58,301 bases of DNA. It comes from Strigomonas culicis (lineage: Eukaryota; Euglenozoa; Kinetoplastea; Trypanosomatida; Trypanosomatidae). Shown piece by piece: positions 48,850 through 58,041 of the stretch (the stretch's first letter is position 1; every line of letters starts with the position of its first letter). Location: assembly GCA_000482145.1 (NCBI GenBank), contig AUXH01000041.1, positions 1-58,301 of the forward strand, read 5' to 3'. The notes under the pieces were generated by a model, which did no database searches, was not told the origin of the DNA, and saw only the letters and a program-made list of their open reading frames with translations. A program made the translations under genes and the position numbers.

Positions 48850-49238
48850 GCCGCGCGCAGAGGGGTGTGTGAACGTGCGTACCTTTTAATTACAGGAAAA
48901 AACAAGCATGTTTGGCGAATCATACATCCACTTGGTTCACCCTTAGCGAGGTGAAGCGCAGCGGCACGTTTCGCCTTCAAGAGAGCCTGTCGGTCGAGTC
49001 CGCGCGCTTCCCCTATTTCGTGTCCCTTTTCACCTGTTTTCCTTTCCTTTCCTATTCTCTCTTCACTTCATTTTTTTTCTCTGGTTGCTGAACACTAACA
49101 AAAGAAAGAATAGCGATTGATCTCTCTCGCTCTGTCTTTATTTACAAAGAGCTTCTTCTTTTTCTTTTCTTTCCTCGCCCTTCCCCACTTTATCGCCTCC
49201 TATTACCCTAGTTGTATTGATCCGTTAGTCTCGTCGCG
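48850..49238. other. spacer, no gene seen
   Basis: Mixed then T-rich spacer. AGs just before TTGTATTGATCC and before TCTCGTCGCG precede ATG 49239. Confidence 0.6.
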
Positions 49239-49616
49239 ATGAGCTATTTCAAAGGCAAATACACACTGGAGGAGCGCACGCGAAAGTATGAAAGTGCGCG
49301 TGAACGGTACCCCGACTCCATTCTTGTGGTGTGCGAGGGCAATCGCGACCCGTGTGCGGCGCACTGCCACCGACTGCGCTGCCTGCCGGATCTGACCGTC
49401 GCCGCGCTGAAGAAGGAGCTGATGCAGCGCGTGGGGCTGACGAGCGAGCAGGCCCTCTACCTCTACGTGCGGCGGTACGCGCCGGCGAACACAGTGGAGT
49501 TGCGGAATCTGTACGAGAAGTACAAGGACGAGGACGGAATCTTGTATTTCGAGTATGCGGAGGAGGACATTTACGGCTCCAAAAACAAGCAAATAAACAA
49601 ACGCACGCACGCATAA
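49239..49616 (+). CDS. ATG8: ATG8-family ubiquitin-like protein, divergent, with C-terminal tail
   Basis: A 125-residue autophagy modifier. The start (YFKGKYTLEERTRKYESARERYPDSILVVCE) and the end (KDEDGILYFEYAEEDIYG) match ATG8. G113 is the expected conjugation glycine. A 12-residue tail (SKNKQINKRTHA) would have to be removed by ATG4 before lipidation. The middle differs from canonical ATG8 (extra Cys/His), so it could belong to the divergent ATG8A-C group of Leishmania. The tail codons look like 3' UTR sequence. Role: membrane tag for autophagosomes, by family. Confidence 0.85.
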   Translation: MSYFKGKYTLEERTRKYESARERYPDSILVVCEGNRDPCAAHCHRLRCLPDLTVAALKKELMQRVGLTSEQALYLYVRRYAPANTVELRNLYEKYKDEDGILYFEYAEEDIYGSKNKQINKRTHA

Positions 49617-50047
49617 GCCCGAAGAATGACACTGTGAGGAAGCAACAACAAAATAAACAAAACTCAGGGAACGGAAGACGATACGCTCTGCTTGTGACAC
49701 TAGAAGAATAAATGATTTGCTTGAAATATAATCTTTTTTTTTTCTGATATCATCATGAGCCTTTTTTTTTTTAAACTACCATAGGCAACTTGAAAACGCC
49801 GATGCTTTTTGTTGCCATCGCATATGCTTCTTTTGGATACTGCAAACTATATCTATACGTGACAAATCGCGTAGAACAAATGAAGAAAAACCTCTTTTTC
49901 CTTTTCTCTCTTACCCCTCTGGTAACTTTTATACGTATATATACATTTAGTTAGTTTCTTTTTTTTTCCACTTTTTAAAGTTTCTTTTTTTCCTTCTTTT
50001 CCTTTCCGATTATCTGCTTGTAAACGGAGACGCAGATAAAGCAAAAT
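49617..50047. other. spacer, no gene seen
   Basis: AT-rich with T tracts at about 49732 and 49761. An AG in GACGCAG before ATAAAGCAAAATATG is the probable acceptor. Confidence 0.6.
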
Positions 50048-51328
50048 ATGACATCTGACCTCAGAGCACGACGGCCTTGCTGTCTGGCCGTACTGCTGCT
50101 CACGTGCGCACTGCTTACAGGCGTTGCCCAGGCGGAATACTTCTTGTTCCCCGCGCTGCCGTGCGACGATGATGCCAGTGAGACCTATTCCACCGCCCCG
50201 CAGATCCTGCAGCAACTGAGCGCTGACGGTGTCACAGGGGTGGAAACAGTAGTGCCGCTTGCCGCGACGCGCTGCGGTGAAAACAACTGGATGTGGTACA
50301 ACGGCGCATCACTTATCGAGGGTGGCACCTCCGGCAGCGACTTGAGCTATTCGTGCGCGTCGACGTCCGCCTCGTACCTTGTCCTTGCCATAACGTCCAG
50401 CGGCGAAGCGGCGTACAGCTGCGTCTCCAAGGTCACGTCTAGCATGAACACGTCCTACTCCTGCAGGACGGGCACGAAGGACGCGCGGGCCACGGAGTGC
50501 TCTGTCGGCACCACGACGACGACGACCACCACCACCACGACGACCCTTGAGCCGACCACAACTACCACCACCACGACGACCCTTGAGCCGACCACAACTA
50601 CCACCACCACGACGACCCTTGAGCCGACCACAACTACCACCACCACGACGACCCTTGAGCCGACCACAACTACCACCACGACGACCCTTGAGCCGACCAC
50701 AACTACCACCACCACGACGACCCTTGAGCCGACCACAACTACCACCACCACGACGACCCTTGAGCCGACCACAACTACCACCACCGTAGGGCCCACCACC
50801 TTACCGCCGTCCCCCACGACGACCACCTTAGAGCCGACCACCACCACGACCACCACCACCACCACGACCGCCGTTCCAGAAGCTAACGCAAGTCGGAAGG
50901 GTATGGCCACATGGGCTATTGCCATCATCATTGTCGTCATCGCCATCGTCGTGGGAGGCATCGCTGCCGTTGGTGTCCTGCACTTTGTATTCGGGTACTT
51001 TGGTTTCTTGAGCATGTCCAAGAGATCCTACTCGGATTCCTGCTCGTACTCGGAGGACGACTCGGACACGAGCTCGTCTTCGTCCAACCACCGGAGCCGC
51101 AGCCGCCGCTCCTTCACGTCCCGCACCGTGTCGCTGACCCTTTCGGAGTACGCCACCTCGCAGCTCAGCCACGGGTGCAGGAGCGTGGAGCACATGCTGC
51201 AGCGCCAGAGAAGCGTCGTTGCGCTCATGGAGAGCGGTATGGACGAGGACGAGGGGCTGCGGCTGCACATGCTGCGACATCGTAAGACGTCCGACGTCGC
51301 CTTTGGCGAGTTCCTTGACAGCGACTGA
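50048..51328 (+). CDS. mucin-like single-pass membrane protein with TTTTLEP repeats
   Basis: A 426-residue type I membrane protein of no family I know. In order: signal peptide (1-29, AQA cleavage), a Cys-containing ectodomain (30-150) with a WMWYNGASL motif and an N-glycosylation site (NTS), a threonine stalk (about 154-280), one transmembrane helix (about 286-318) and a Ser/Arg-rich cytoplasmic tail. The stalk holds TTTTTTTTTLEP units that repeat almost perfectly at DNA level. Threonine tracts should be heavily O-glycosylated, so this looks like a surface mucin or sensor. The tail, with Ser/Asp clusters, could carry phosphorylation sites. Transport and function are inferred. Confidence 0.75.
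   Translation: MTSDLRARRPCCLAVLLLTCALLTGVAQAEYFLFPALPCDDDASETYSTAPQILQQLSADGVTGVETVVPLAATRCGENNWMWYNGASLIEGGTSGSDLSYSCASTSASYLVLAITSSGEAAYSCVSKVTSSMNTSYSCRTGTKDARATECSVGTTTTTTTTTTTTLEPTTTTTTTTTLEPTTTTTTTTTLEPTTTTTTTTTLEPTTTTTTTTLEPTTTTTTTTTLEPTTTTTTTTTLEPTTTTTTVGPTTLPPSPTTTTLEPTTTTTTTTTTTAVPEANASRKGMATWAIAIIIVVIAIVVGGIAAVGVLHFVFGYFGFLSMSKRSYSDSCSYSEDDSDTSSSSSNHRSRSRRSFTSRTVSLTLSEYATSQLSHGCRSVEHMLQRQRSVVALMESGMDEDEGLRLHMLRHRKTSDVAFGEFLDSD
50519..50790 (+). repeat. 36-bp coding minisatellite
   Basis: Six to seven tandem 36-base units (one of 33) encode T9-L-E-P (one T8-L-E-P). Copies are nearly identical, which suggests recent expansion or homogenisation. The antisense of this tract gives only a shadow ORF. 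Confidence 0.9.
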
Positions 51329-51592
51329 TGTATGACGCGTTGCGCACGTGTGTGTGACAACTTGTAGAGACTCATTTTCTTCTTTTCAAGTATGATTTTT
51401 GTATAACATGTACTTCATGTTTTTTTTTATTATTATTGTATATACTTTTTATTATTTTTGTTTTTGCTTTCCAAGTGCTTTTTTTTAATTCCTTTTTTTT
51501 GTATCTTTTTTCGTTTTCTTTGCTGCATTTAATTCGGCAAAAATAAAAAAAAAATACATTTGTAAAGTAGAGAAGAGTCTACACAAAAGAAT

Positions 51593-52027
51593 ATGAGTGC
51601 GATAGAGGACTGTACTGCAAAACCTCTCTTCGTCAATTCAGTCACATTGCCCTTTTTTTTTCGTTCTCATTTGAACCTTTTTTGTTATTGTTGCAATTAT
51701 TTCAGGAAACGGTTTTTTTTCGTGTTAGGTAGAAAAAAACAAAAAAAAACACGAGAATACATGATCAAGATGGAGAATTATGCTGCCCAATCTCTCTTCT
51801 CCGAATCAGTCACAGCATCTTTTTTTTTCGCTTTTATACAGTTCATGATGAGAACGAAATTGGTTGTTGTTTTTCTCTTTCATTTGGATCGTGCAGTGAA
51901 TTTATACATGCTTTTTTGTTTTCCATTGAGCTTTTTTTTCTTGATTTCGTTATGGTATAATACAATATTAATGTACAGAACGTTCAATAGCTATAGTAAA
52001 ATGTGCATAATGACGCTAATGAAATAA
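51593..52027 (+). CDS. doubtful AT-rich membrane-protein-like ORF with internal duplication
   Basis: A 144-residue ORF with several hydrophobic stretches. Residues 4-23 and 60-79 are similar in frame (IEDCTAKPLFVNSVT against MENYAAQSLFSESVT, each ending FFF). The two copies are 168 bases apart and share about two thirds of their bases. The second copy starts at its own ATG (51761 or 51770), so this may be two short tandem copies. No family is recognised. Codon use is AT-rich like spacer, so it may not be coding. Confidence 0.3.
   Translation: MSAIEDCTAKPLFVNSVTLPFFFRSHLNLFCYCCNYFRKRFFFVLGRKKQKKTREYMIKMENYAAQSLFSESVTASFFFAFIQFMMRTKLVVVFLFHLDRAVNLYMLFCFPLSFFFLISLWYNTILMYRTFNSYSKMCIMTLMK
51602..51832 (+). 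repeat. degenerate direct repeat, two 62-base copies
   Basis: Copies at about 51602-51663 and 51770-51832 both read CTCTCTTC, then TCAGTCACA, then a T9 run and CG. Conservation in a spacer-like environment suggests either an old duplication or a selected element. Confidence 0.55.
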
Positions 52028-52255
52028 ATAAATAAAAGAGAGAAAATGCTATTGAACACGTTAAATGCACACCCTTAATTACTCGAGTACATACATATAT
52101 CTGTACATGTATGCACATTTCCGTAGTTTGCTGCTATGTAACTATGCTGTGAAGGTACAACTTCTAGCTTCACACACAAGAACAGCGACCACATGTCTTC
52201 TTGCTCTCCCTCTTTACTAGGTACTTTATCCTTTCTTCCATTTCCTCTGCTGCCG

Positions 52256-53608
52256 ATGCCAGCCGAAGGGAAGCCGCGCATTGGGCAACACTACACTGTC
52301 ACGTGCCCCTTTTGCTGTGGCAATATCCACTTTGAATGCCAAGACACGGCGACGTATGGCGTGACGTGTGCCTCGTGCGGAGCACTCGTCGACCTGCGCA
52401 ACCCTGGTGCGGCGCTGCCGCCGGGCGATCCCGGTCGCCTCCTGGGCGCGACCGACGCGCCGGAGAGCGCCGTGCTGTACTCGGAGGAGGTCGCAGCGGC
52501 CAGTGGCGGCAGCGCCGCGACCCAGGTATCGGTGTGCATCCACGATATGGAGCGGGAGGCGCCGACGTCGGTGCCCGCGGCCATGTCCGGCGAGACGCGG
52601 CAGGCGCAGCAGGAGCAGCACATCCGCGCGGTGTGCCAGCGCCTCTCTTTCCTCTTCCCCGTAACGCACAGCATCGAGTACATGGTGTTCGGCCCAACGC
52701 CGGATGCAAAGATTGGCCACGTGCGGCTGTTTAGGAAGCGAGTTCCGCTGCTGGGGTACCGCATATTCTGCGTGCCACACACCTCTACGTCGTATGCCGC
52801 ACCCGCCACTTATGTTTTTTGGTCCTTCGTGGGCTTCAACTGGTTTTGCCACGTCATGGGCGAAGGCTGGATAGCCAAGTGGCTGGCGCTGCAGTGGGGG
52901 TTGGTCATCTTGTTTTACACGCTTCTGTTTCACCTCGTGTACTCGGACCCGGGCTACATCCGCCCGGGCTACATGGACGGCGACTGCGGCGGCGGCGAGC
53001 TGACGCTGCGGGAGATGGAGCAAAGGCGCAGAGAGAGCCTGTGGGAGAGTGTCAACGGCGTGCCCATGGAACGCAAGTGGTGCGCGACCTGCGAGATGCA
53101 CCGCCCGGTGCGCGCCGCGCACTGCTACCTGTGCGGCCTGTGCTGCTACGATCATGACCACCACTGTTCCGTGATCGGCACCTGCGTCGGCCGGCGAAAG
53201 TTGGAGCTGTTCGCTCTTTTCGTCACGGTGGCCGCCGTCGGCTGCGTGGTCCCCACACTGACGATGCTGGGGTGCTGGGTGTACCACCGCGACAAGCCAA
53301 GTCAGCTGCAGTACGTCGCGATCGTCGTTTTGTTCCTGTCCTTCTTGTTCTTCGCCTTGTTCCTCTCGCCCATGGCAGTCTCCATGTGCATCGCGAATAT
53401 TACCGAAACCACGACAAGAGAGCGGCTCCAGCGCGTGTATGTCAGCAAGCGCAATCCGTTCGCAAAAACATATCTACAAAACATTGCGTATCATCTTTGC
53501 CGGCGCCGGGTTCCACCAAGCTTGTTCACGGAAGAGTTTGTGAAGGAGTGTGCTCTGCGCTTTGAAGAAAAGAACCTGGGCACCGGGGAGACAGTTGAGT
53601 GCACCTAA
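52256..53608 (+). CDS. DHHC palmitoyltransferase with N-terminal zinc ribbon
   Basis: A 450-residue S-acyltransferase. A CxxC...CxxC zinc-ribbon-like motif (CPFCCGNIHFEC...CASC) lies at the N terminus. Four hydrophobic helices surround a Cys-rich domain ending in DHHC (residues 301-304 of this start). The motif DHDHHCSVIGTCVGRRK is typical, with Cys as catalytic thiol. A TTRERL-like stretch follows the last helix. It would transfer palmitate to membrane proteins at Golgi or flagellar-pocket membranes, by family. Upstream ATG 52193 is in frame but precedes the pyrimidine tract and AG (52219-52220), so 52256 is preferred; with 52193 the protein has 471 residues. Confidence 0.85.
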   Translation: MPAEGKPRIGQHYTVTCPFCCGNIHFECQDTATYGVTCASCGALVDLRNPGAALPPGDPGRLLGATDAPESAVLYSEEVAAASGGSAATQVSVCIHDMEREAPTSVPAAMSGETRQAQQEQHIRAVCQRLSFLFPVTHSIEYMVFGPTPDAKIGHVRLFRKRVPLLGYRIFCVPHTSTSYAAPATYVFWSFVGFNWFCHVMGEGWIAKWLALQWGLVILFYTLLFHLVYSDPGYIRPGYMDGDCGGGELTLREMEQRRRESLWESVNGVPMERKWCATCEMHRPVRAAHCYLCGLCCYDHDHHCSVIGTCVGRRKLELFALFVTVAAVGCVVPTLTMLGCWVYHRDKPSQLQYVAIVVLFLSFLFFALFLSPMAVSMCIANITETTTRERLQRVYVSKRNPFAKTYLQNIAYHLCRRRVPPSLFTEEFVKECALRFEEKNLGTGETVECT

Positions 53609-53879
53609 GGACTGAAGGATACTGTGTTCTCTGTGGCACACCGTAATCTCCACTTTTCCCGTTTCTGTTTTTTTTTTCTAGGAAGAAAACTGGATGCGCC
53701 TTTGTTCACTACTTCTTTGTTTAATGTGCCAGTGTTCTCTATAACTACTGCCTCTCCTCTTTTTTTTTGTTCTCACTATCTTTCATCTTTTCTTTTTAAT
53801 GAATGCAAACACAACCACTTTTTATTATGATTCGCGTAAAATAGTATTACCTTCAACCTCTTCTGAGCCCTCTTTGCCA

Positions 53880-54677
53880 ATGAGCTCTGTGCGTCCGAAG
53901 CGTATTGTTCTCAAAGTAGGTTCCCAGCTTGTGTTGCGTGACAACCATGTAGATAACAGCCGCATCGAGGAGATCTGCCACCTCGTGGCGGACCTCTCGA
54001 AGGTGTACGAGGTCATTGTTGTCTTTTCCGGCGCCGTCGCGTCGGGCATGACGCTGCTGCCACTGGACCGCGCGCCGGTACCCAACCGACAGGCCCTCGC
54101 CGCCATCGGACAACCGCTGCTGATGCACATGTACTACACGGGAATGAAGAAGCACGGTCTTTTAGCGTCCCAGCTGCTGCTCACGCACGACGACCTCGAC
54201 TCTCGCAAGCGGTCTGAAAACACCCACCGTGTTATTAATAAGCTGCTCTCGCAGAACATTATTCCCACTATCAATGAAAACGACGTGACGGCTGTAGGAG
54301 AGTTGCTTTTTGGCGATAACAACGTCATGTCGGCCTACGCCACGCATCTGTTCCATGCCTCGATGCTGGTCGTTCTCAGTCGCGTCGACGGATACTATGA
54401 CTGCGACCCTCAGAAGCACCCCGAAGCGAGGCTGCTCAAAGTAGTTCATCAGATCGCACCGGAGGCACTTGTGTTAGAGCCCAAGCCGAACAGCGTGTAC
54501 GCACGGAGGGGTATCGTGACAAAGCTGGAGGCCGCGAAGTACCTCTTGGAGCGCGGTGGCAAAATGTTCCTTACCAATGCGTACGACCTCGAGGCACCGC
54601 GCGACTACCTCCTCCGCGGCGTACACAACAAGGGGACTCTGTTTGTGAGCAAGGAAGCAGATGCCTCTGTTGTCTAA
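53880..54677 (+). CDS. G5K: glutamate 5-kinase (no PUA domain)
   Basis: A 265-residue amino-acid kinase that phosphorylates glutamate, the first step of proline synthesis. Motifs: KVGSQLVL (residues 12-19), VVFSGAVASGM, a TINENDV segment with the conserved NEND, and FGDNNVMSA. The PUA domain of bacterial ProB is missing, as in short forms. The start at 53880 follows an AG at 53843-53844; an upstream in-frame ATG at 53799 would add 27 residues that look like leader. Proline-pathway partners are not near. Codon use is moderate. Confidence 0.9.
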   Translation: MSSVRPKRIVLKVGSQLVLRDNHVDNSRIEEICHLVADLSKVYEVIVVFSGAVASGMTLLPLDRAPVPNRQALAAIGQPLLMHMYYTGMKKHGLLASQLLLTHDDLDSRKRSENTHRVINKLLSQNIIPTINENDVTAVGELLFGDNNVMSAYATHLFHASMLVVLSRVDGYYDCDPQKHPEARLLKVVHQIAPEALVLEPKPNSVYARRGIVTKLEAAKYLLERGGKMFLTNAYDLEAPRDYLLRGVHNKGTLFVSKEADASVV

Positions 54678-55002
54678 TGACCACGCACAGCAACATAATA
54701 ACAACAACACCTACAATAATAATAATTACAATGCACACCACCACAAAAACGAAGGGCCACAACACAAGACAAGATAACAAGGAATGAGCGCACTGGTCTA
54801 CCAATAATTCTTTTTCCCTTTTGTCGTTGAGTAATCATCATATTATTTTACGGTTCCTTCCATTAAGCAAGCACGCATGTTTAGTATTCTTAGTATTACT
54901 GACTATATTCGTCTTTTGAGCTTCGATTGACGTCTGAACGCCATCGCTTTTTTTCTTTCCCCTTTCTCCTCTTGGCAAAGCACACCGTGTTTAGAGCTCA
55001 CC

Positions 55003-55036
<34 letters not shown>

Positions 55037-55112
55037 GCTATTGTTATTATTTAACCATTTGTTTACCTATTGTCATTGCCCTTTTCTCACTTTTTCTTTT
55101 TTTCTTTAAAGA
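54678..55112. other. spacer with TTA microsatellite
   Basis: AT-rich, with a TTA repeat (55006-55037). The pyrimidine tract ends in AG at 55110-55111, one base before ATG 55113, so a nearly leaderless mRNA is possible. No gene is seen. Confidence 0.6.
55006..55037. repeat. (TTA)n microsatellite
   Basis: About ten TTA units in the splice-tract region before the ATP-grasp gene. Confidence 0.9.
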
Positions 55113-57224
55113 ATGATTGATGAATCAGCCTTCGCCTCTGATGTGCAAGAGAAAATCAGGGCCTTATCGCACCAATTTGCTGAAACATACAAATGCTCCT
55201 ATAGCTGTGCCAAACGGTCCGTGACGCGCCACCACCCTTTAGAAGCAGAAGCAGCTGCAGAAATTGATGCCAAATGCAATCGTGTGTGTCTGCTAGTGTT
55301 CGGTGGCTACGGGACGCAAGGCAAATACCTGAAGACCATAGGTGACGCTTTCTATTCCACAGGGTTGCGGGCATTTCCACATCTGGAGGAGCCTTCGTCC
55401 GACACCGTGGCCTTCGTCACCGCGGCGGGCGAGCGGCTGAACTGGAAGGACGTGTATGCCTCTCTGAGTGGGGATGTATCCGCACCCGTAGCGGTCCTGT
55501 GCCTGAAGGGGCTGCCGCCCGTGGCCGGCGTGAGCGGCGCGGCGTACGAGAGGATGTATCAGGACTTCGTCATCAAAGAGGGCGTCCGGCACGCGGCCGG
55601 CTTTGTGACCATGTACGACGGCAACGTGCCCCTGACGGACTACTTCGCCAGCCGCGCGAGCGGGCGCAGCGCTGCGGAGCTGGCGGCGACGCTGTCGCTC
55701 TGTGCCTGTGCGGACCGCAACGACGCGGCCAAGCATGGAATCGTGCTCGAGGTGCCGGATGGTGACGACGCGCACGCGTCTTCGAGTGAGGACGAGTGGG
55801 CGAGGCAAGCGGGCGGGGGACCGCCCGCCGCGCCACTTCCTCCTGTGCGCAACATCTTCGGGAACAGCGTGGCCACGTCGCTGAGCAGCCGACAGGATAA
55901 GGGGAATGTGCAGAGGCTACTGAAGGGGCACAACTTGAACTACGTGCGCAGCGTGGATGCGTACAGCGGCCCAGAGGCCTGCGCAAAGCGAGAAAACGCG
56001 GGCATTGCCTTTCCGGTCATCGTGAAGCCGGTGAGCGGGGCCGGCTCCGAGTTCATTTCGCTGTGCCACTGCGATGATGAAATCGAAACGGCCTTCTTCA
56101 TTGCCCACAACCGCAACACCACCCAGGGCACGCTCGCCGGCCACATGATTGTGGAGGAGTACATCGAGGGCCCGGAGTACGTTGTGAATGCGGTCGGGTT
56201 CCGCAACGATCACGTCGTGACGGACATTTGGCGGAGCCGAAAGTTCCCTGTCACCGTCTACGGCTCGCGATTGTCTCAGCACGTTGAAACGCGGCTGATC
56301 GAGAGCCAGCGACGACCTCTTTCAGTCGAAAGTACCACGCTCCTCTACGATGACCAAGAGTTTGTGCACAGCCTGTCCGACTTGCCCGTCGCCTCGGAGC
56401 CACGGCGCGTGGTGGACTACACACTTCAGTGCCTCACGGCGCTCGGTATGTATAACGGTTGCAGCCACTGCGAACTGCGCGTGGATGACCGCGCGGACAG
56501 TCCGCGTCGGGGCCAGCCCGTTCTGATTGAGCTCAACCCACGGCCGCAGGGTGACATCCCCCGCGCAACAGACTTTGTCGGGTACGATCAATACACACTG
56601 CTGTTTTATCTTGCGGCTGCATCGGCTGCGTTTCCTGCGCGTGGTAGCGCTGCGGCGGCGCACGAGACGATGCATGACGCCTTACCGTGGCCCCCTGCAC
56701 CGCCACTGTACCGCTCACGGAGCAAAGTGTCTCTGCCACTCACGGAGAGGCCAACCATACGAATTCTGTTTCTCAATTCACCATGCACCGGTGTGCTGTG
56801 CACCTACGGCGTCCGCAAGATCGAGGCACTACCGACGTTTAGGCGCACCACGCGCTCCAACATTTTTGAGAAGAGAGATACCGGTTTCATTGCTTCGGTG
56901 TTCCAGACCATGGATTTGCTCTCCTCCCCTGGCGCGCTCGTGCTGGAGGGCACGTCACGGCAGCTGGAGGAGGACGCTCAATTCATCCGCACGTTAGAGA
57001 AAGGGAATGTGGAGTTCAACTCCCTTTTAGTGCATTTAAGTGTTGCCTACAGAATCTCTCGTTTCAACAACGAATCCGATCAATTATCGAACTTGAAGCC
57101 CAAAGTAAAAGAATTCCTCGACACTGCAGAGTTCCCGCCACTCTATGTTGATACACAGCAGTTTAACTTGCTTGTTCGGTTGGGGCTTGGCTCCGTCCTT
57201 ACGTGTGAGGCGAAGGCTGCGTGA
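55113..57224 (+). CDS. ATP-grasp enzyme resembling L-amino-acid ligases
   Basis: A 703-residue protein. An N-terminal Rossmann-like part (VCLLVFGGYGTQGKYLK) with an acidic linker precedes an ATP-grasp core. Core motifs are FPVIVKPVSGAGSE (300-313, K305 for ATP), VEEYIEGPEYVV (347-358), a HCELRVDD stretch and IELNPRPQGDIP (E473, N475 for Mg2+). These match carboxylate-amine ligases such as BacD, carnosine-synthase-like and biotin-carboxylase-like enzymes. The last ~170 residues are of unknown type. The product could be a dipeptide or other amide; the substrate is not known. Few eukaryotes carry such ligases, so transfer from bacteria is possible. Leader one base long if AG 55110-55111 is used. 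Confidence 0.75.
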   Translation: MIDESAFASDVQEKIRALSHQFAETYKCSYSCAKRSVTRHHPLEAEAAAEIDAKCNRVCLLVFGGYGTQGKYLKTIGDAFYSTGLRAFPHLEEPSSDTVAFVTAAGERLNWKDVYASLSGDVSAPVAVLCLKGLPPVAGVSGAAYERMYQDFVIKEGVRHAAGFVTMYDGNVPLTDYFASRASGRSAAELAATLSLCACADRNDAAKHGIVLEVPDGDDAHASSSEDEWARQAGGGPPAAPLPPVRNIFGNSVATSLSSRQDKGNVQRLLKGHNLNYVRSVDAYSGPEACAKRENAGIAFPVIVKPVSGAGSEFISLCHCDDEIETAFFIAHNRNTTQGTLAGHMIVEEYIEGPEYVVNAVGFRNDHVVTDIWRSRKFPVTVYGSRLSQHVETRLIESQRRPLSVESTTLLYDDQEFVHSLSDLPVASEPRRVVDYTLQCLTALGMYNGCSHCELRVDDRADSPRRGQPVLIELNPRPQGDIPRATDFVGYDQYTLLFYLAAASAAFPARGSAAAAHETMHDALPWPPAPPLYRSRSKVSLPLTERPTIRILFLNSPCTGVLCTYGVRKIEALPTFRRTTRSNIFEKRDTGFIASVFQTMDLLSSPGALVLEGTSRQLEEDAQFIRTLEKGNVEFNSLLVHLSVAYRISRFNNESDQLSNLKPKVKEFLDTAEFPPLYVDTQQFNLLVRLGLGSVLTCEAKAA

Positions 57225-58006
57225 CCGTGCCCAGATGGGGGCCGTCGCTTCTTTCTTTTGGTTCTCGTCGTGACGCTTTCCTCTTTTTTTCTTCAACTGT
57301 TGGTGCCTCATGTGAGGTAAACGTAAATTCGGTTGACATATAGCCGCCACCCTCGATGCTCGCGAATGCTACCACTGCTCGTTGGTCACTGCGTGTTTTT
57401 GTGCTTTCGTTTGGTATCGAGCTTATGTGTAATCATTATTCTTCACTCCCCTCCCTCTCAATTACAGAGATTTTTTTTTTTTTGCGTTGTGTTATCTGCA
57501 CAAATTGCCTTATTAAAAAAGGAAATCTACATTTTACAGAGCCTGCTGGGCGAATCTCAGGCAAGCGATCCGTCGGAGCATAAGTTAGCGATCAGCATTC
57601 GTATCCCAATCAATGTTGTGCGCGCTTCACAAGAGTGTAGGCATTGGCTAGCATCCTTGTGTTCCTTTGTTACGAAGCCACATCACAAGACAGACTTGAG
57701 GGCGCAAGGTATGTGTTCTTTGACAGCGAAAACTGGTCCCGCAAGGCCATTGCACTTTTGTATGTGACTAGCGATCCTCCCTCAAGAATAACGCTGCCAT
57801 TAACACTGTATCTGCCCTGTTTTAATTGCATTTCGTTGTTCCGCTCTGCACTGCTTTATCTGAACTGTGCGAGCTGGACAATCGCACTGCCTGCTGTAGT
57901 GGTGCTTACGGGTCTGAGAGTTGCAATAGCGGCACTAACAGCATGTCCACCCTTTCCCTCGCTGTACTACCACCAAAAGGAAATCTGTTTCGTTTTGTTC
58001 CCTCCA

Positions 58007-58041
<35 letters not shown>

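Larger units (their letters stand above)
51329..52192. other. AT-rich spacer with a doubtful ORF
   Basis: Apart from the ORF at 51593-52027 (entered separately) there are only T and A tracts. The region before 52256 contains a good splice tract (about 52198-52218) with AG. Confidence 0.5.

Noticed and set aside
50455..51021. Minus-strand ORF made of Val runs
   Set aside because: Direct antisense of the ACC/ACG threonine repeat.
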